Counted from the stretch's first letter, positions 26,121-35,856 are shown. The stretch: DNA of 64,000 nucleotides from Haladaptatus pallidirubidus (GCF_020700235.1 NZ_CP085301.1:1488001-1552000); one strand, 5' to 3'. The notes: generated by a model from the sequence alone, not told the origin. Program-made: numbers and translations.

Positions 26121-27275
26121 ATGAGTCACACCGACATTCAACCATTCACTATTGAAATCGACCAGGACGAACTTGACGACCTGTCCGAACGACTCGCTCG
26201 TACCCGCTGGCCCGATGAACTTCCTGGTGTTGGATGGGATTACGGTGTCCCCCTCGACTACCTGAAAGAGTTAGCCGAGTATTGGCAAACGGACTACGAT
26301 TGGCGCAAACACGAAACGGCACTCAACGACTTCCCCCAATTCACCACTACCATCGACGGACAAACCATCCACTTCCTGCACGTCCGTTCGGAAGAACCCG
26401 ATGCCATGCCGCTGATCCTCACCCATGGCTGGCCTGGCTCGATCGTGGAGTTCCTGGATATCATTAGACCCCTCACCAACCCGGAAGCGCACAGTGGTGA
26501 CCCCGCCGATGCCTTCCACGTGGTGGTTCCCTCGATCCCTGGGTTCGGGTTTTCTGGGCCGACCCACGAGACGGGATGGACCCAACAGCGCATCGCAGCT
26601 GCCTTTGCTGAACTCATGGATCGACTTGGCTACGATCGGTACGGCGCTCAAGGCGGAGATGTCGGTGCCGGAGTTTCCCCGGACCTTGGACGGGTTGCTC
26701 CCAATCATGTCGTTGGAATCCACGTCAATGCCGCCACCGTTGGGTTCATGCCATTCCCACCGCTTGATGACACCGAACTAGACGAACTCTCCGACAGAGA
26801 GAAAGACCGTGTGAACAGAATTGAACACTTTATGAACGAGCAGTTCGGGTACGCACAGATCCAATCCACTCGGCCACAAACCTTGGCCTACGGGTTAACT
26901 GATTCGCCAGTGGGCCACCTGGCTTGGATCGTGGAAAAGTTCCAGGAGTGGACCCATGGCACCGAGCGCCCCGAAGACGCGGTCGACCGCGACCGGCTAC
27001 TTACCAATGTGATGCTCTATTGGCTCACCGCCACTGCCGGCTCTTCTGCCCGTCTCTATTATGAGGATGCCCACTCTGACCAGTGGCCCCAGCCCTCCGA
27101 TGTTCCTACTGGTGTCGCAGTCTTCGCCGAGGACGTCGCCATCCGACGCTATGCCGAACAGACCAACAACATCGTGCACTGGTCGGAGTTCGATCGTGGC
27201 GGCCACTTTGCCGCCATAGAAGTTCCCGAGTTGCTCGTCGATGACCTGCGGGAGTTCTTCCGAGCGCTCCGGTGA
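26121..27275 (+). CDS. Epoxide hydrolase (EHN-type alpha/beta hydrolase)
   Basis: 384 residues. The N-terminal EHN domain is evident (FTIEIDQDELDDLSERLART; WDYGVPLDYLKELAEYWQTD). The oxyanion motif is ILTHGWPGSIVEF, the nucleophile Asp is in AQGGDVGAGVSPDLGR and the His in RGGHFAAIEVPELLVDDLRE. The preceding VPTGVAVFAEDVAIRRYAEQ is typical for juvenile-hormone/microsomal-type epoxide hydrolases. These convert epoxides to diols. In microbes many homologues have unknown substrates. The usual DW after the nucleophile reads DV here, a small change in the active site. Confidence 0.85.
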   Translation: MSHTDIQPFTIEIDQDELDDLSERLARTRWPDELPGVGWDYGVPLDYLKELAEYWQTDYDWRKHETALNDFPQFTTTIDGQTIHFLHVRSEEPDAMPLILTHGWPGSIVEFLDIIRPLTNPEAHSGDPADAFHVVVPSIPGFGFSGPTHETGWTQQRIAAAFAELMDRLGYDRYGAQGGDVGAGVSPDLGRVAPNHVVGIHVNAATVGFMPFPPLDDTELDELSDREKDRVNRIEHFMNEQFGYAQIQSTRPQTLAYGLTDSPVGHLAWIVEKFQEWTHGTERPEDAVDRDRLLTNVMLYWLTATAGSSARLYYEDAHSDQWPQPSDVPTGVAVFAEDVAIRRYAEQTNNIVHWSEFDRGGHFAAIEVPELLVDDLREFFRALR

Positions 27276-27443
27276 CTACAGATCTGTTCGATCTGCGGGT
27301 ATTGGTCGATCTGAAAAGGCGATATTCTTTTCTCACTAAAATCAGCCTCCTTGACGACGTGATGATAACCGATCTCCCCGCCTATTTTCAGTCGCATCGT
27401 GGGTTACGAGTTGAGACGACCGTCTCGTTGAACACTGCTGCTA

Positions 27444-28085
27444 TCACACGAATTCCATGATGACTTTCGTTTCGATTTTCCGCAAGTGCTCACCGATCGT
27501 CCCCGCAGAGATATTCACTCGATCTGCAAGGTCGCTGAGGGTCGCGCGCCGCGGTATCTCGTAATAGCCTTCATCGATCGCTAGTTCTAACAGTTCTTGC
27601 TGGCGATCCGTCAGCAGGGACGCGAGCTGGCGCATATCCGGGTGGTACTCGCCGATCCCTTCGAGCGTAATCTGAATCCCGTCGGGAATTTCCGTGATCA
27701 CCTCTCGGATCTTCTCGTCCTCTCCAATCATGGTTACCCGAAGCCCACCCTGATCGGTGTATTCCATCGGCCAGTCCACGACGATCTCGTACCGTCGGAA
27801 TATACTAAGGAGGTCGGTCATGAGGGCATTTGCTCGAAAGTGGAGGTAGACGAGCCCTTCCGATGCCTCGGAACGCTCGACAGACAGCACCTCTGGATCC
27901 GCCTCTAGTACTTCCGTACTCTGTTCGAGGTCACCACGGAGTTGATAGAGTGCTACGCCGGTTCCGTCATCCAAGAGGTTGATGTAGTGAATCGCTTCAC
28001 CTTCCACCGCTGGATCAGTAGCGTACTCACCGTTAGAACAGCGTTCATCGTCGATCCGAGGAATGACGAACGTAATATATCTCAT
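27444..28085 (-). CDS. Bat-type HTH_10 transcription regulator
   Basis: 213 residues from the ATG at 28083-28085; the frame is open to 28139. The C-terminal HTH_10 domain is LTDRQQELLELAIDEGYYEI followed by LSDLADRVNISAGTIGEHLR. The N-terminal 140 residues form the sensor-like part common in this family (IHYINLLDDGTGVALYQLRG; VYLHFRANALMTDLLSIFRR). No heme or metal motif is seen. It is convergent with the epoxide hydrolase and divergent from the methyltransferase, either of which it may control. Confidence 0.8.
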   Translation of the reverse strand: MRYITFVIPRIDDERCSNGEYATDPAVEGEAIHYINLLDDGTGVALYQLRGDLEQSTEVLEADPEVLSVERSEASEGLVYLHFRANALMTDLLSIFRRYEIVVDWPMEYTDQGGLRVTMIGEDEKIREVITEIPDGIQITLEGIGEYHPDMRQLASLLTDRQQELLELAIDEGYYEIPRRATLSDLADRVNISAGTIGEHLRKIETKVIMEFV

Positions 28086-28283
28086 ACTATCGATTCGTTC
28101 TCTGTGTCTATAGTGCCTAGGACAACTGTATTCGGTCACTCAGTCTAGTACCGAGTTGAATGTACTGCGTCTGTCGCGGACGGTGGTGCATCAAAGAAAG
28201 AGTATGCGGTATGCGTATTTAAACCCGCCTCAGATGTACGGCGCTATTCGCATGCTTCGGTGGATCGTCCATATCACCAACGC

Positions 28284-29027
28284 ATGCCGAGCAGAAACGC
28301 TGAAAGAAACAACACGAACCGAACTGAAACGAAATCACCAACTCTCGGCCAGACGATCGTCGCCGCGCTCTCCGAGCGCTTTGACCTTGCCGAGCATCGG
28401 CGGTATCTCGCACGCGATCTCGAAGGGGTGGTACTGGATCTCGGTGCGGGGAGCGGTGCAATGATCCCGTACCTGCAAACAGCAGTCCAGCGCGAGCCAG
28501 CGCTCCACCTGCATGCAATCGAACCGGATCCCAACAGGCGGGAGCAGGCGAAGCAAACAGCCAGCACGCACGATCTGGACATACAGCTGCGATCAGGACG
28601 GGCTGAATCCCTGCCCTATGCGGACGATACGTTCGACGTGGTCATCGCCTCCGCGGTGTTCTGTACGGTAGAAGATCCTTCTCGGGCCCTCGAGGAAGTC
28701 CATCGCGTCGTGAAGTCGGATGGCGTATTCCGCTTTCTCGAACACGTTCGGTCGGACGGTTGGCGTGGCTACGTCCAGGATGGGGTGACACCACTCTGGA
28801 AACGGATCGACAACGGTTGCCACCTCAACCGACGAACAGACGACTGGATCGCAGCAGGTCCCTTCGCTCTCAACGAGATCGAAACGCTAAGTATCGGTGT
28901 TAGCCCGTCCAGACCCTTCGTGCGCGGAACTGCCACGCCAGTGAGCCGTACCGAGACTGACAGCCGAATCGATAGGAGAGAGCATGTCTCTTCGTCTGTG
29001 TTGGAATCCTCAAGTGAGGATATATAA
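28284..29027 (+). CDS. Class I SAM-dependent methyltransferase
   Basis: 247 residues from the ATG at 28284; a GTG at 28260 is possible. Motif I is VVLDLGAGSGAMIPYL near residue 50, the acidic end of strand 2 is LHAIEPDPNRREQA, and post-I motifs are GRAESLPYADDTFDVVIAS and FRFLEHVRSDGW. The layout is the Methyltransf_11 type. A family resembling this is often annotated in archaea as a phosphoethanolamine or menaquinone methyltransferase, but the substrate is open. A small membrane protein gene follows after 18 bases. Confidence 0.8.
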   Translation: MPSRNAERNNTNRTETKSPTLGQTIVAALSERFDLAEHRRYLARDLEGVVLDLGAGSGAMIPYLQTAVQREPALHLHAIEPDPNRREQAKQTASTHDLDIQLRSGRAESLPYADDTFDVVIASAVFCTVEDPSRALEEVHRVVKSDGVFRFLEHVRSDGWRGYVQDGVTPLWKRIDNGCHLNRRTDDWIAAGPFALNEIETLSIGVSPSRPFVRGTATPVSRTETDSRIDRREHVSSSVLESSSEDI

Positions 29028-29045
29028 CAGGAGTCGTACTGAAAC

Positions 29046-29282
29046 ATGAACACGAAAACAACTGTATTGACAATCCTCGGCGCCATCGTGGCGCTTCTCG
29101 GAATGTTATGGTTAGTTCAAGGCCTCGGAATCATCCAGATAGGCCCAATTTTGTGCGTCGCAGACTGCGAACCGATCACTGGAAGATCGATGCAGTGGAC
29201 GGTCATCGGCGCGATAGCCCTGTTCGTGGGGATCGTCATTGTCCGAGCAGGGATGAGACGGTCCCCGGAGAAAGGAGACTAA
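29046..29282 (+). CDS. Small two-helix membrane protein
   Basis: 78 residues. Two hydrophobic helices (TILGAIVALLGMLWLVQGLG and VIGAIALFVGIVIVRAG) flank a short loop with two Cys (LCVADCEP). The tail is basic then acidic. It lies 18 bases after the methyltransferase on the same strand and is probably cotranscribed. The function is unknown. Confidence 0.65.
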   Translation: MNTKTTVLTILGAIVALLGMLWLVQGLGIIQIGPILCVADCEPITGRSMQWTVIGAIALFVGIVIVRAGMRRSPEKGD

Positions 29283-29595
29283 CAATGGAACTAAGGAAGG
29301 TTGTACCGCGGCGGACGCTCCTCGAGGCGCGCGCCTCGCCGACCGGTTCACCGCCGCGCTCTCCGCGCGGTCGGCCTGGATTACTTCGTCAGATTACTTC
29401 GTCACCCTGAAGGTGGCGGACCGGTTCCATGGTCCAGATCGCGCCGAGGGCCAAGGCATGAAAGCACCTGCCAAAGCTCTCCGCTAGAGGGCGTCCAGGC
29501 AAGAGAATAGCGTCCTGCAGCGACATGGTATTGAGTGAACTTGCAACCTCGATTTAGGGCCGGTGAGTGGTGCGAACGAACAAAAGGATGTTTTT
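29283..29595. other. Intergenic region, no gene seen
   Basis: A short GC-rich stretch (about 29310-29380) reads open in several frames but matches nothing. The right end adjoins the accessory-gene remnant at 29596. It may be a scar of insertion or deletion. Confidence 0.3.
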
Positions 29596-29868
29596 CTAGT
29601 AGTGAACATCCGTCGGGATGATCCACGTCTGCTCGTCAGCAGCGAGCACATGCTCAAGGTGTTCACGATTACGAATCGCGTCGCCGACTTCGGTGTAGAG
29701 GTAGAGCGACGGGCCACGATATGCGCCGAGAGTGTAGCAGGTATGGCAAACAAGATCTTTTTCGTGCATGAGTTCGTCGGTACTGAACTCGGTGACTGCC
29801 GTTCTCACTCGTTCAATATTTCGTTCGAACTCCCGCGACCACTCCGCTTCGATCAGCCGAAAACACGT
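29596..29868 (-). pseudogene. C-terminal remnant of the 163-residue accessory protein
   Basis: The last about 90 codons match the genes at 39828-40319 and 54084-54575 almost residue for residue: FERNIERVRTAVTEFSTDEL, YRGPSLYLYTEVGDAIRNRE and the ending VHY. The N-terminal part is absent and the frame upstream (about 29850) degenerates. So a third copy of the accessory backbone once reached this point, 5.5 kb from the present island and next to acoC. Confidence 0.8.
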
Positions 29869-29919
29869 TCCTGAACTGGCGGTGGAGATTTAATACAACC
29901 GAGACTGTCTTTCTATGTC

Positions 29920-31518
29920 ATGGGATATATTGTCAAGATGCCCAAATTGGGACTGGAAATGGACTCCGGGACACTCAACGTCTGGACCGTTTCCGAAGGC
30001 GATGCGGTGGAAGAGGGTGCCGTTGTTGCCGAAATCGAATCGGAGAAGACGACGGCCGAAATCGACGCCCGCGAGGATGGCGTGCTTCGACGGGTTTTCG
30101 TCGAGGAGGGCGGCGTGACCGACCCAGGGGCACCGCTCGGCATCGTCGCCGCACCGGATGCGGATATTGACGGTTTGATCGCGAAAGTTGAGGGTGAATC
30201 TGCGGAATCCTTATCCGAGACGTCCGCCGATGCCGGGGGTTCGAGTGCCATACAGGAGGGCGACCCACAGGCTGCTACCGACGGTTCAACTGCATCGGTG
30301 AGCGAGATCAAGGCAACGCCACGAGCGAAGCGACGGGCCGAGGAACTCGACGTGGACCTCACGGTCATCGACGGCACTGGTCCACAGGGTGCCATCGCCG
30401 AAAGCGACGTCGAGGCAGCCGCCAAGGATGAACCGGCTGACCCGACTGACGACGTGAAGGCGACACCACGAGCGAAACGTCGGGCAGCGGAGTTGGACGT
30501 GGTGCTCCATTCGGTCGAGGGAACTGGGCCGCAGGGAGCTGTGACTGAAGGCGACGTGGAGGCTGTAGCGGAGTCGATGGATGACGAAGCGGCGAAAACC
30601 AAATCGACGGATGAGGAAGCGACTACTACCGCAGTCACCGACGAAACCGAGATCCCCACGGAACGGGTGTTCGCTACGCCAAGCGCTCGCCGACTCGCGC
30701 GTGAGTTGGGCATCGATGTCGAATCCGTCGGAGCGGAAATCGATGACCGTCTTACGGAAACCGACGTTCGGATAGCAGCCGAGGGGATGACGAGTGACGA
30801 AAGCGAGACGGTACCCGGAACGCGGGAAGAAGAACGACCATTGACGGGGATGCGAAGTACCATCGCGGAGCGTCTCGGACAGAGTAATCGCGAAGCGGTC
30901 CACGTCACTGAACATCGGTCGGCTGATGCAGAGGAAATCCTTGCCGCCGCGACGGCCGCAGACGAGGCACTTTCTCCTGACGTGTCTGTAACCGATATCC
31001 TGTTGACGGCACTATCGGCGACGCTCGACGCCCATCCGGAGTTCAATGCCACCTTCGAGAACGACGTTCATCGGTTACATAAAGAGCACAACATCTGCGT
31101 TGCCGTCGACATTGACGCCGGACTCATCGCACCCGTCATCCCGGACGTGGATTCGCTCTCGGTTTCCGACCTCGCGGCAAAGCGCAGGGAAGTGACCGAC
31201 CGGGCGCTCTCCGGTGAGTACACGATGGACGACCTTACGGGTGGAACTATAACCGTTTCGAACCTTGGTGTCCTTGGCGTGGAGCGCTTCGACCCGGTCA
31301 TTAATCCGCCACAGATTGCCATTCTCGGCGTCAACACCATCAAACGCGAAGTGGTTCCGACCGATGACGACGATGTCACCGTCCGTAAGCGTATCTCTTT
31401 TTCGCTCTCATTCGACCACCGTATCGTAGATGGCGCGGACGCCGCACGGTTCCTCGGGACGCTCGTCGAACACGTTGAAAACCCGTGGCCGCTTGTGATC
31501 GCAGCGGACGAAAAGTAG
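29920..31518 (+). CDS. acoC: 2-oxoacid dehydrogenase E2 (dihydrolipoamide acyltransferase)
   Basis: 532 residues. The lipoyl domain is at 1-80 with the lipoyl Lys in IESEKTTAEIDA. Then come three E1/E3-binding-like segments: KATPRAKRRAEELDVDLTVI (about 127), KATPRAKRRAAELDVVLHSV (about 180) and FATPSARRLARELGIDVESV (about 248). Most E2 proteins have one. The catalytic domain begins about 305 (ERPLTGMRSTIAERLGQSNR) and has the HxxxDG motif in SLSFDHRIVDGADAARFLG. It faces the acoX-acoB-acoA operon tail to tail, 32 bases apart. No E3 gene is in the window. Confidence 0.85.
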   Translation: MGYIVKMPKLGLEMDSGTLNVWTVSEGDAVEEGAVVAEIESEKTTAEIDAREDGVLRRVFVEEGGVTDPGAPLGIVAAPDADIDGLIAKVEGESAESLSETSADAGGSSAIQEGDPQAATDGSTASVSEIKATPRAKRRAEELDVDLTVIDGTGPQGAIAESDVEAAAKDEPADPTDDVKATPRAKRRAAELDVVLHSVEGTGPQGAVTEGDVEAVAESMDDEAAKTKSTDEEATTTAVTDETEIPTERVFATPSARRLARELGIDVESVGAEIDDRLTETDVRIAAEGMTSDESETVPGTREEERPLTGMRSTIAERLGQSNREAVHVTEHRSADAEEILAAATAADEALSPDVSVTDILLTALSATLDAHPEFNATFENDVHRLHKEHNICVAVDIDAGLIAPVIPDVDSLSVSDLAAKRREVTDRALSGEYTMDDLTGGTITVSNLGVLGVERFDPVINPPQIAILGVNTIKREVVPTDDDDVTVRKRISFSLSFDHRIVDGADAARFLGTLVEHVENPWPLVIAADEK

Positions 31519-31550
31519 CGCAGAAAACAGGTTTCCTTTCGGAAATCGCG

Positions 31551-32549
31551 TCACCCCGTGCGGAACAGCCCCTTTTCTGCGGCGCGTTCTATCACCGCAT
31601 TGATTTGGACGAGTCGTGGACCGTCATCTACGGGCCGCAATCGGACAAATGCATTACGGACTTCTAGTTCGCGTTCGCCGTCGGCGCTGACGACGCCGGT
31701 AGTGACGTCGAACGCGAACGCTTCGCCGTCGTCGAGTACGCGGTACTCCTCGACAGGGATATGTGAGAGGACGCCTGGCACGGTGACCGCGTGTACTACC
31801 TGTTGCGGTTTGCTGGTATTCCCCAGTCGAAAGCCGACACCGCCGGGTTCGTCGGGACGGCAAGTCGCGAGTCCACCGGCGATGCCGGAAAGTCCGATTT
31901 CGTTTGGTGACGCCCGCGAGACAACGCCGCCGATGACGTCCTCCGGGTCGAGAATGGCTCGGGTTCCGACGAACTGCTGATCCAGAACCCCGAGGGTCGC
32001 GAGCCCTCGAATGTGGCGTTCGCCACTCTCATCGTCGACAACCGCTTTGACAGTTCCGTGCCGAACCGTCGTCTCATCGGCAGATACTGCTTTGCTTGCG
32101 ATGAGTCCCGTGGCGATACCCGCGACGGTTCCATCGACCGCGGTGGGTACTACGTTGTTCGTTCCGGTTGAAATGCTCACGACGGGAACGTCCCCGATTC
32201 CGTGGGCGACGTCGCGACTAGTGCCGTCGCCGCCGAGCACGACCACGGCATCGGCGGCGTTCGAGAACCGTTCCGCCGCGTTACGTGTGTCTTCACCGGA
32301 CGCCGTGACCGTCATGTTCAGCAGATCGACCGTTAAGTTCTCCGGTGCGTCGTCTACGATTCGATCAGCGAGGCCGGCGTTGTCCGGCATGACAAGTACC
32401 TCGGCGTTGTCTGTCATCGTCAGCCCTTCGAGGACGCAGGTTGCCGTCCGGCGCTTCGCGTAGTTGCTACTAACGCTCGCACCGCCCGTCAGTCGTCGGA
32501 TGTCGCGGCCGGCGACCGGGTTGACGATGAATCCCACTGTTGGGGACAC
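31551..32549 (-). CDS. acoX: AcoX-like ATP-NAD kinase family protein
   Basis: 332 residues. The NAD-kinase fold is marked by VGFIVNPVAGRDIRRLTGG at the start, the GGDGT motif in AVVVLGGDGTSRDVAHG, and PVVSISTGTNNVVPTAVDGT. Homologues called AcoX stand in acetoin dehydrogenase operons, and their enzymatic role there is unproven. The start codon is directly adjacent to the stop of the E1beta gene, so the two are cotranscribed. Confidence 0.8.
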   Translation of the reverse strand: MSPTVGFIVNPVAGRDIRRLTGGASVSSNYAKRRTATCVLEGLTMTDNAEVLVMPDNAGLADRIVDDAPENLTVDLLNMTVTASGEDTRNAAERFSNAADAVVVLGGDGTSRDVAHGIGDVPVVSISTGTNNVVPTAVDGTVAGIATGLIASKAVSADETTVRHGTVKAVVDDESGERHIRGLATLGVLDQQFVGTRAILDPEDVIGGVVSRASPNEIGLSGIAGGLATCRPDEPGGVGFRLGNTSKPQQVVHAVTVPGVLSHIPVEEYRVLDDGEAFAFDVTTGVVSADGERELEVRNAFVRLRPVDDGPRLVQINAVIERAAEKGLFRTG

Positions 32550-33560
32550 TTATACGACGCGGTTGATGGCCGCTTTCACGTCGTCGGCGTCCGGCAGGAC
32601 TTCCTCCTCCAACGTCGGACTAAACGGAATGTGTACGTCCGCGACGCCAACGCGCTGAATCGGCGCATCGAGGCTGAAGAACGCGTTCTCCATGACGCGC
32701 GTCGCGATTTCCGCGTGGGTTCCGTACGAGAGTGGGCTTTCGTCGGCGATAACGAGACGGCCCGTCTTGTCCACGCTCTCGACGAGCGTGTCAGTGTCGA
32801 GTGGGTAAAGCGACCTGAGGTCGATGACCTCAACGCTCGTCTCGCCCGCGAGTTCGTTCGCGAGTTCGAGCGATTCGCCGACCAACCGTTGCGTCGCGAC
32901 GACGGTCACGTCGTCGCCCTTGCGTTCGACGTTCGCCGTCCCGAGTGGGATGGTGAAATCTTCGTCAAGTGGAACATCGCCCGTCTGTTCGTACATCGCC
33001 TTGTTCTCGAAGACGAATACCGGGTCGTCGGAACGGATAGCCGACTTCAACAGGCCTTTCGCGGCCCGCGGTGTTCCAGGAGCGACAGCGATGATGCCCG
33101 GGAAGTGTGCGAACCACGTGTGCAGCGTGCCGGAATGCTGACTCGCGGCACCCATTCCGCCGCCCTCGGTCGTTCGAACCGTTACTGGCATCTCGGTCTT
33201 ACCGCCGAACATGTAGCGGTTTTTCGCCATTTGGTTGATTATCTGCTCCGAGCAGACGCCGAGGAAGTCTGCGAACATGATTTCGACGACGGGCCGCGTT
33301 CCAGTCGCCGCGGCACCGACCGCCGCGCCCATGAATCCGGCTTCGCTTATCGGCGTGTCCCGAACCCGGTCCTCGCCGAATTCGTCCACGAGGCCGCTCG
33401 TCACTTCGAAGACGCCGCCAAACTCGCCGACGTCCTCGCCGATGACGAAAACATCCTCGTCATTGGTCAGTTCCTCCCGCATCGCAAGGCGAATCGCCTC
33501 CCGAACTGTCATCTCCTCGGTGTCCGACGGTCCTGAAGAGGGCATGCTCTCGGTACTCAT
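32550..33560 (-). CDS. acoB: 2-oxoacid (acetoin-type) dehydrogenase E1 beta
   Basis: 336 residues. Transketolase-like pyrimidine-binding part: MTVREAIRLAMREELTNDED, VFVIGEDVGEFGGVFEVTSG and the catalytic-site Glu region PISEAGFMGAAVGAAATG. The C-terminal transketolase domain has SVEVIDLRSLYPLDTDTLVE. It forms the heterotetramer with E1alpha, whose gene it overlaps by four bases. The acetoin assignment rests on AcoX next door. Oxidation of another 2-oxoacid is possible. Confidence 0.85.
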   Translation of the reverse strand: MSTESMPSSGPSDTEEMTVREAIRLAMREELTNDEDVFVIGEDVGEFGGVFEVTSGLVDEFGEDRVRDTPISEAGFMGAAVGAAATGTRPVVEIMFADFLGVCSEQIINQMAKNRYMFGGKTEMPVTVRTTEGGGMGAASQHSGTLHTWFAHFPGIIAVAPGTPRAAKGLLKSAIRSDDPVFVFENKAMYEQTGDVPLDEDFTIPLGTANVERKGDDVTVVATQRLVGESLELANELAGETSVEVIDLRSLYPLDTDTLVESVDKTGRLVIADESPLSYGTHAEIATRVMENAFFSLDAPIQRVGVADVHIPFSPTLEEEVLPDADDVKAAINRVV

Positions 33561-34591
33561 CGGTTCTCACCTCCGTCGGTTCGCATCTGTTGTGCAAAGT
33601 CGTTTATCTCGGGTACGCTCGTGTTGAACATGTCGTCGTATGCCTCACTCGGGTCTGGGTAATCTGCTTCCTTGGCCGTCTCTGCCGCTGCTTCTACTTG
33701 TTCGCTGATTTCCGATTCCATCTTGTCGAACTCCGATTCGGTGATGGTTCCGGCGTCGATGAGCCGTTCTCTGAACCGCTCTATCGCGTCATTCTCCTTC
33801 CAAATTGCGATGTCCTCATCGGTTCGGTACGGTTGTTGGTCGCCTTCGAAGTGACCGCGATAGCGGTAGGTGTCCGCTTCGATGAACGTCGGCCCGTCCC
33901 GTTCGAGCGCACGTTTGCGAGCTTCTTTCACCGCTTCATAGACAGCTGTGACGTCCATCCCATCCACCGTGAATCCGGGAATGTTGTACGCCTCCGCTGT
34001 CTCACTCAGGTTCTGGAGGTTGTGCTGTTTTTCAACCGGTGTCCCCTCGCCGAATTGGTTGTTTTCAACCAGGAATATCGCCGGAAGATCCCATGTCGCG
34101 GCGAGGTTGATGGCTTCGTGAATCTGCCCCTGTGCGACGGCACCGTCGCCGAAAAACGCCAATGCGACGGTATCTTCCCCTTTGAGCTGTGAGGTGAGAG
34201 CGGCACCCGTAGCAAGCGGCGGCCCGGCGCCGACGATGCCATTCGCACCCAACATGCCCGCGTCCACGTCCGCGATGTGCATCGAACCACCTTTGCCGTT
34301 ACAGTAGCCGTTCGCTTTGCCGTACAACTCGGACATCATCTCCTCTAATTCGAGTCCTTTCGCGATACAGTGGCCGTGGCCTCGGTGCGTACTTGTGATG
34401 TAGTCGTCCTCTTCCAGCGCCGAACACGCACCGACGCCAACCGCCTCCTCGCCGATGTAGAGGTGTACGAATCCCGGGAGTTCCCCGTCACCGAACAGCT
34501 CGCCCGCTTTCGTGTCGAATGCCCGAATAGTTAGCATCCGACGTAACGCTTCTTTTTGCCCGTTTTGCGTTTCGATGTCAATTGCTACCAT
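33557..34591 (-). CDS. acoA: 2-oxoacid (acetoin-type) dehydrogenase E1 alpha
   Basis: 344 residues from the ATG at 34589-34591; the frame is open to 34627. The thiamine-diphosphate motif is ALAFFGDGAVAQGQIHEAIN ... VENNQFG. STHRGHGHCIAKGLELEEMM and GKGGSMHIADVDAGMLGANG are typical of the acetoin and pyruvate E1alpha families. It is the first gene of the acoA-acoB-acoX unit. The very AT-rich run at 34620-34665 serves as promoter. Confidence 0.85.
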   Translation of the reverse strand: MVAIDIETQNGQKEALRRMLTIRAFDTKAGELFGDGELPGFVHLYIGEEAVGVGACSALEEDDYITSTHRGHGHCIAKGLELEEMMSELYGKANGYCNGKGGSMHIADVDAGMLGANGIVGAGPPLATGAALTSQLKGEDTVALAFFGDGAVAQGQIHEAINLAATWDLPAIFLVENNQFGEGTPVEKQHNLQNLSETAEAYNIPGFTVDGMDVTAVYEAVKEARKRALERDGPTFIEADTYRYRGHFEGDQQPYRTDEDIAIWKENDAIERFRERLIDAGTITESEFDKMESEISEQVEAAAETAKEADYPDPSEAYDDMFNTSVPEINDFAQQMRTDGGENR

Positions 34592-34737
34592 TGTCCATAT
34601 TATAGTTGCCTCATCGGCCATTAACAATTATGATTGTAATCTTATATATAATTATAATAATTCAAACCCTCCTTGAACCCACGCTTGCCTCTGGGGAGGT
34701 GTGACCACCCACGCTTTTCCGTCTTCTTCTGCCGTTC

Positions 34738-35060
34738 TCAGAAGGCGTCACCGCGAATACTGACGTCCGCGTGGAGTTCCTCCCTAACCGCATCGTGGAC
34801 GTGGCAGAGGGCGTTCGCGCGACTCACGACGGCCTGCAGCATCTCGCCGCTCGCGTCGGCTTCCACATCCACCGTGAACTGAATTGCTTCAAGGTAGTCT
34901 TCGTCATCGCGATCTACCTCTGGATCGATTTCGATACGTCCGAGTCCGTCGGCTTCCCATTGCCGTGCCCCAATTCGTGGCGCCACCGCATAGCAAGCAG
35001 CTCAGCTCGCGAGCATTTCTCACGCACTGTTTCGAACGAGATATCTGTACGGATCATCAT
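34738..35060 (-). pseudogene. OsmC-family C-terminal remnant
   Basis: The frame ending at 34738 reads GLGRIEIDPEVDRDDEDYLE and AIQFTVDVEADASGEM, then VVSRANALCHVHDAVREELH. This matches the second half of OsmC-type peroxiredoxins, with the second Cys in LCHVH. Upstream the match can be followed only by changing frame near 34985, and the first catalytic Cys region is broken. The N-terminal half is missing. It lies at the boundary between the aco genes and the accessory island. Confidence 0.6.
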
Positions 35061-35076
35061 ATCATCTGGGTCGTAA

Positions 35077-35343
35077 TCACGCCCTGCAACACCCTTCAAC
35101 AGGAACATATTTCTTTGTGAGTGTGAACGCTCGGACGGACGCTCCTATGTAGATTTGTTCTGCTCTGTCACGTATCGCTCCTGACAACTGGAGCCTCCCG
35201 ACGCTTTGCTCTTCGCACAGGTCGACTTGGACGTCCGCGTCTCCCGAGAGTTCCACCGTTCGACTAACATCTTCAAATGCAGCTGTCGGTTCGTTCTCGA
35301 CGGCAAACCCCATCTCGAGGTCATCAATTGACAAATATAGCAC
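35077..35343 (-). pseudogene. Possible universal-stress-protein remnant
   Basis: An 88-codon frame reads SGDADVQVDLCEEQ and then AIRDRAEQIYIGASVRA. This resembles the C-terminal nucleotide-binding part of haloarchaeal UspA proteins with internal deletions. The match is weak and it may be a chance frame. No gene-like start signals are seen. Confidence 0.25.
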
Positions 35344-35563
35344 TCACGTGTGTTCTTCTTGCACTTCCGCTCTGGTTGGCTGACCTCTTTATTCGCCGCC
35401 TTCGAAGAAGGACTTCAGTCGCTATAACCCAGCACGGCGTGGTTCCAGTGCCCTTACCCATCCTGCTACGCCGTGTACCCCCCTTGCATCATCAGATCAA
35501 TAACGGGTGCGTGCAGTTTGTCCCGAGGATTTACGTTGGTAGTCATTGTTCCTATTTATATAT

Positions 35564-35800
35564 ATGATTTCGAATCGGCGATCACCACTCACACCACTTG
35601 CGCAAGACGCACTCGATGCACTCGCACGCGGACTGCCGAGTGAGGGAGAACTCACACACGAGCAAGCGTACGCGATCCTTGAAAAACAGGAGGAGCTTGA
35701 GCAGCCCGCTGCCGAAGATATCATCGAACGTCTCTACATGCGGGGCCACATCTACGAAGTTGAAGGAAAGATTCGGCTGACGGATTACCGACCTGAATAG
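35564..35800 (+). CDS. 78-residue accessory protein, copy 1
   Basis: The start is the ATG at 35564, straight after TATTTATATATATG, a strong TATA-like run. The protein reads ISNRRSPLTPLAQDALDALA, then ELTHEQAYAILEK and AEDIIERLYMRGHIYEVEGK, ending RLTDYRPE. Its helices and a final strand pair suggest a winged-helix-like fold, but no family is recalled. The copy at 52289-52525 is about 85% identical. It is convergent with the ArdC-like gene in both places. Confidence 0.7.
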   Translation: MISNRRSPLTPLAQDALDALARGLPSEGELTHEQAYAILEKQEELEQPAAEDIIERLYMRGHIYEVEGKIRLTDYRPE

Positions 35801-35856
35801 CGAGGACAGTCTCAGTGGTAAAGCCACATTCGGCGCTCAGATTGGCAGCTTCTGAC

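Noticed and set aside
24448..27275. The aldolase, monooxygenase-fold and epoxide hydrolase genes as one degradation operon
   Set aside because: They are on different strands with large gaps and no shared regulatory element, so a common pathway cannot be supported.
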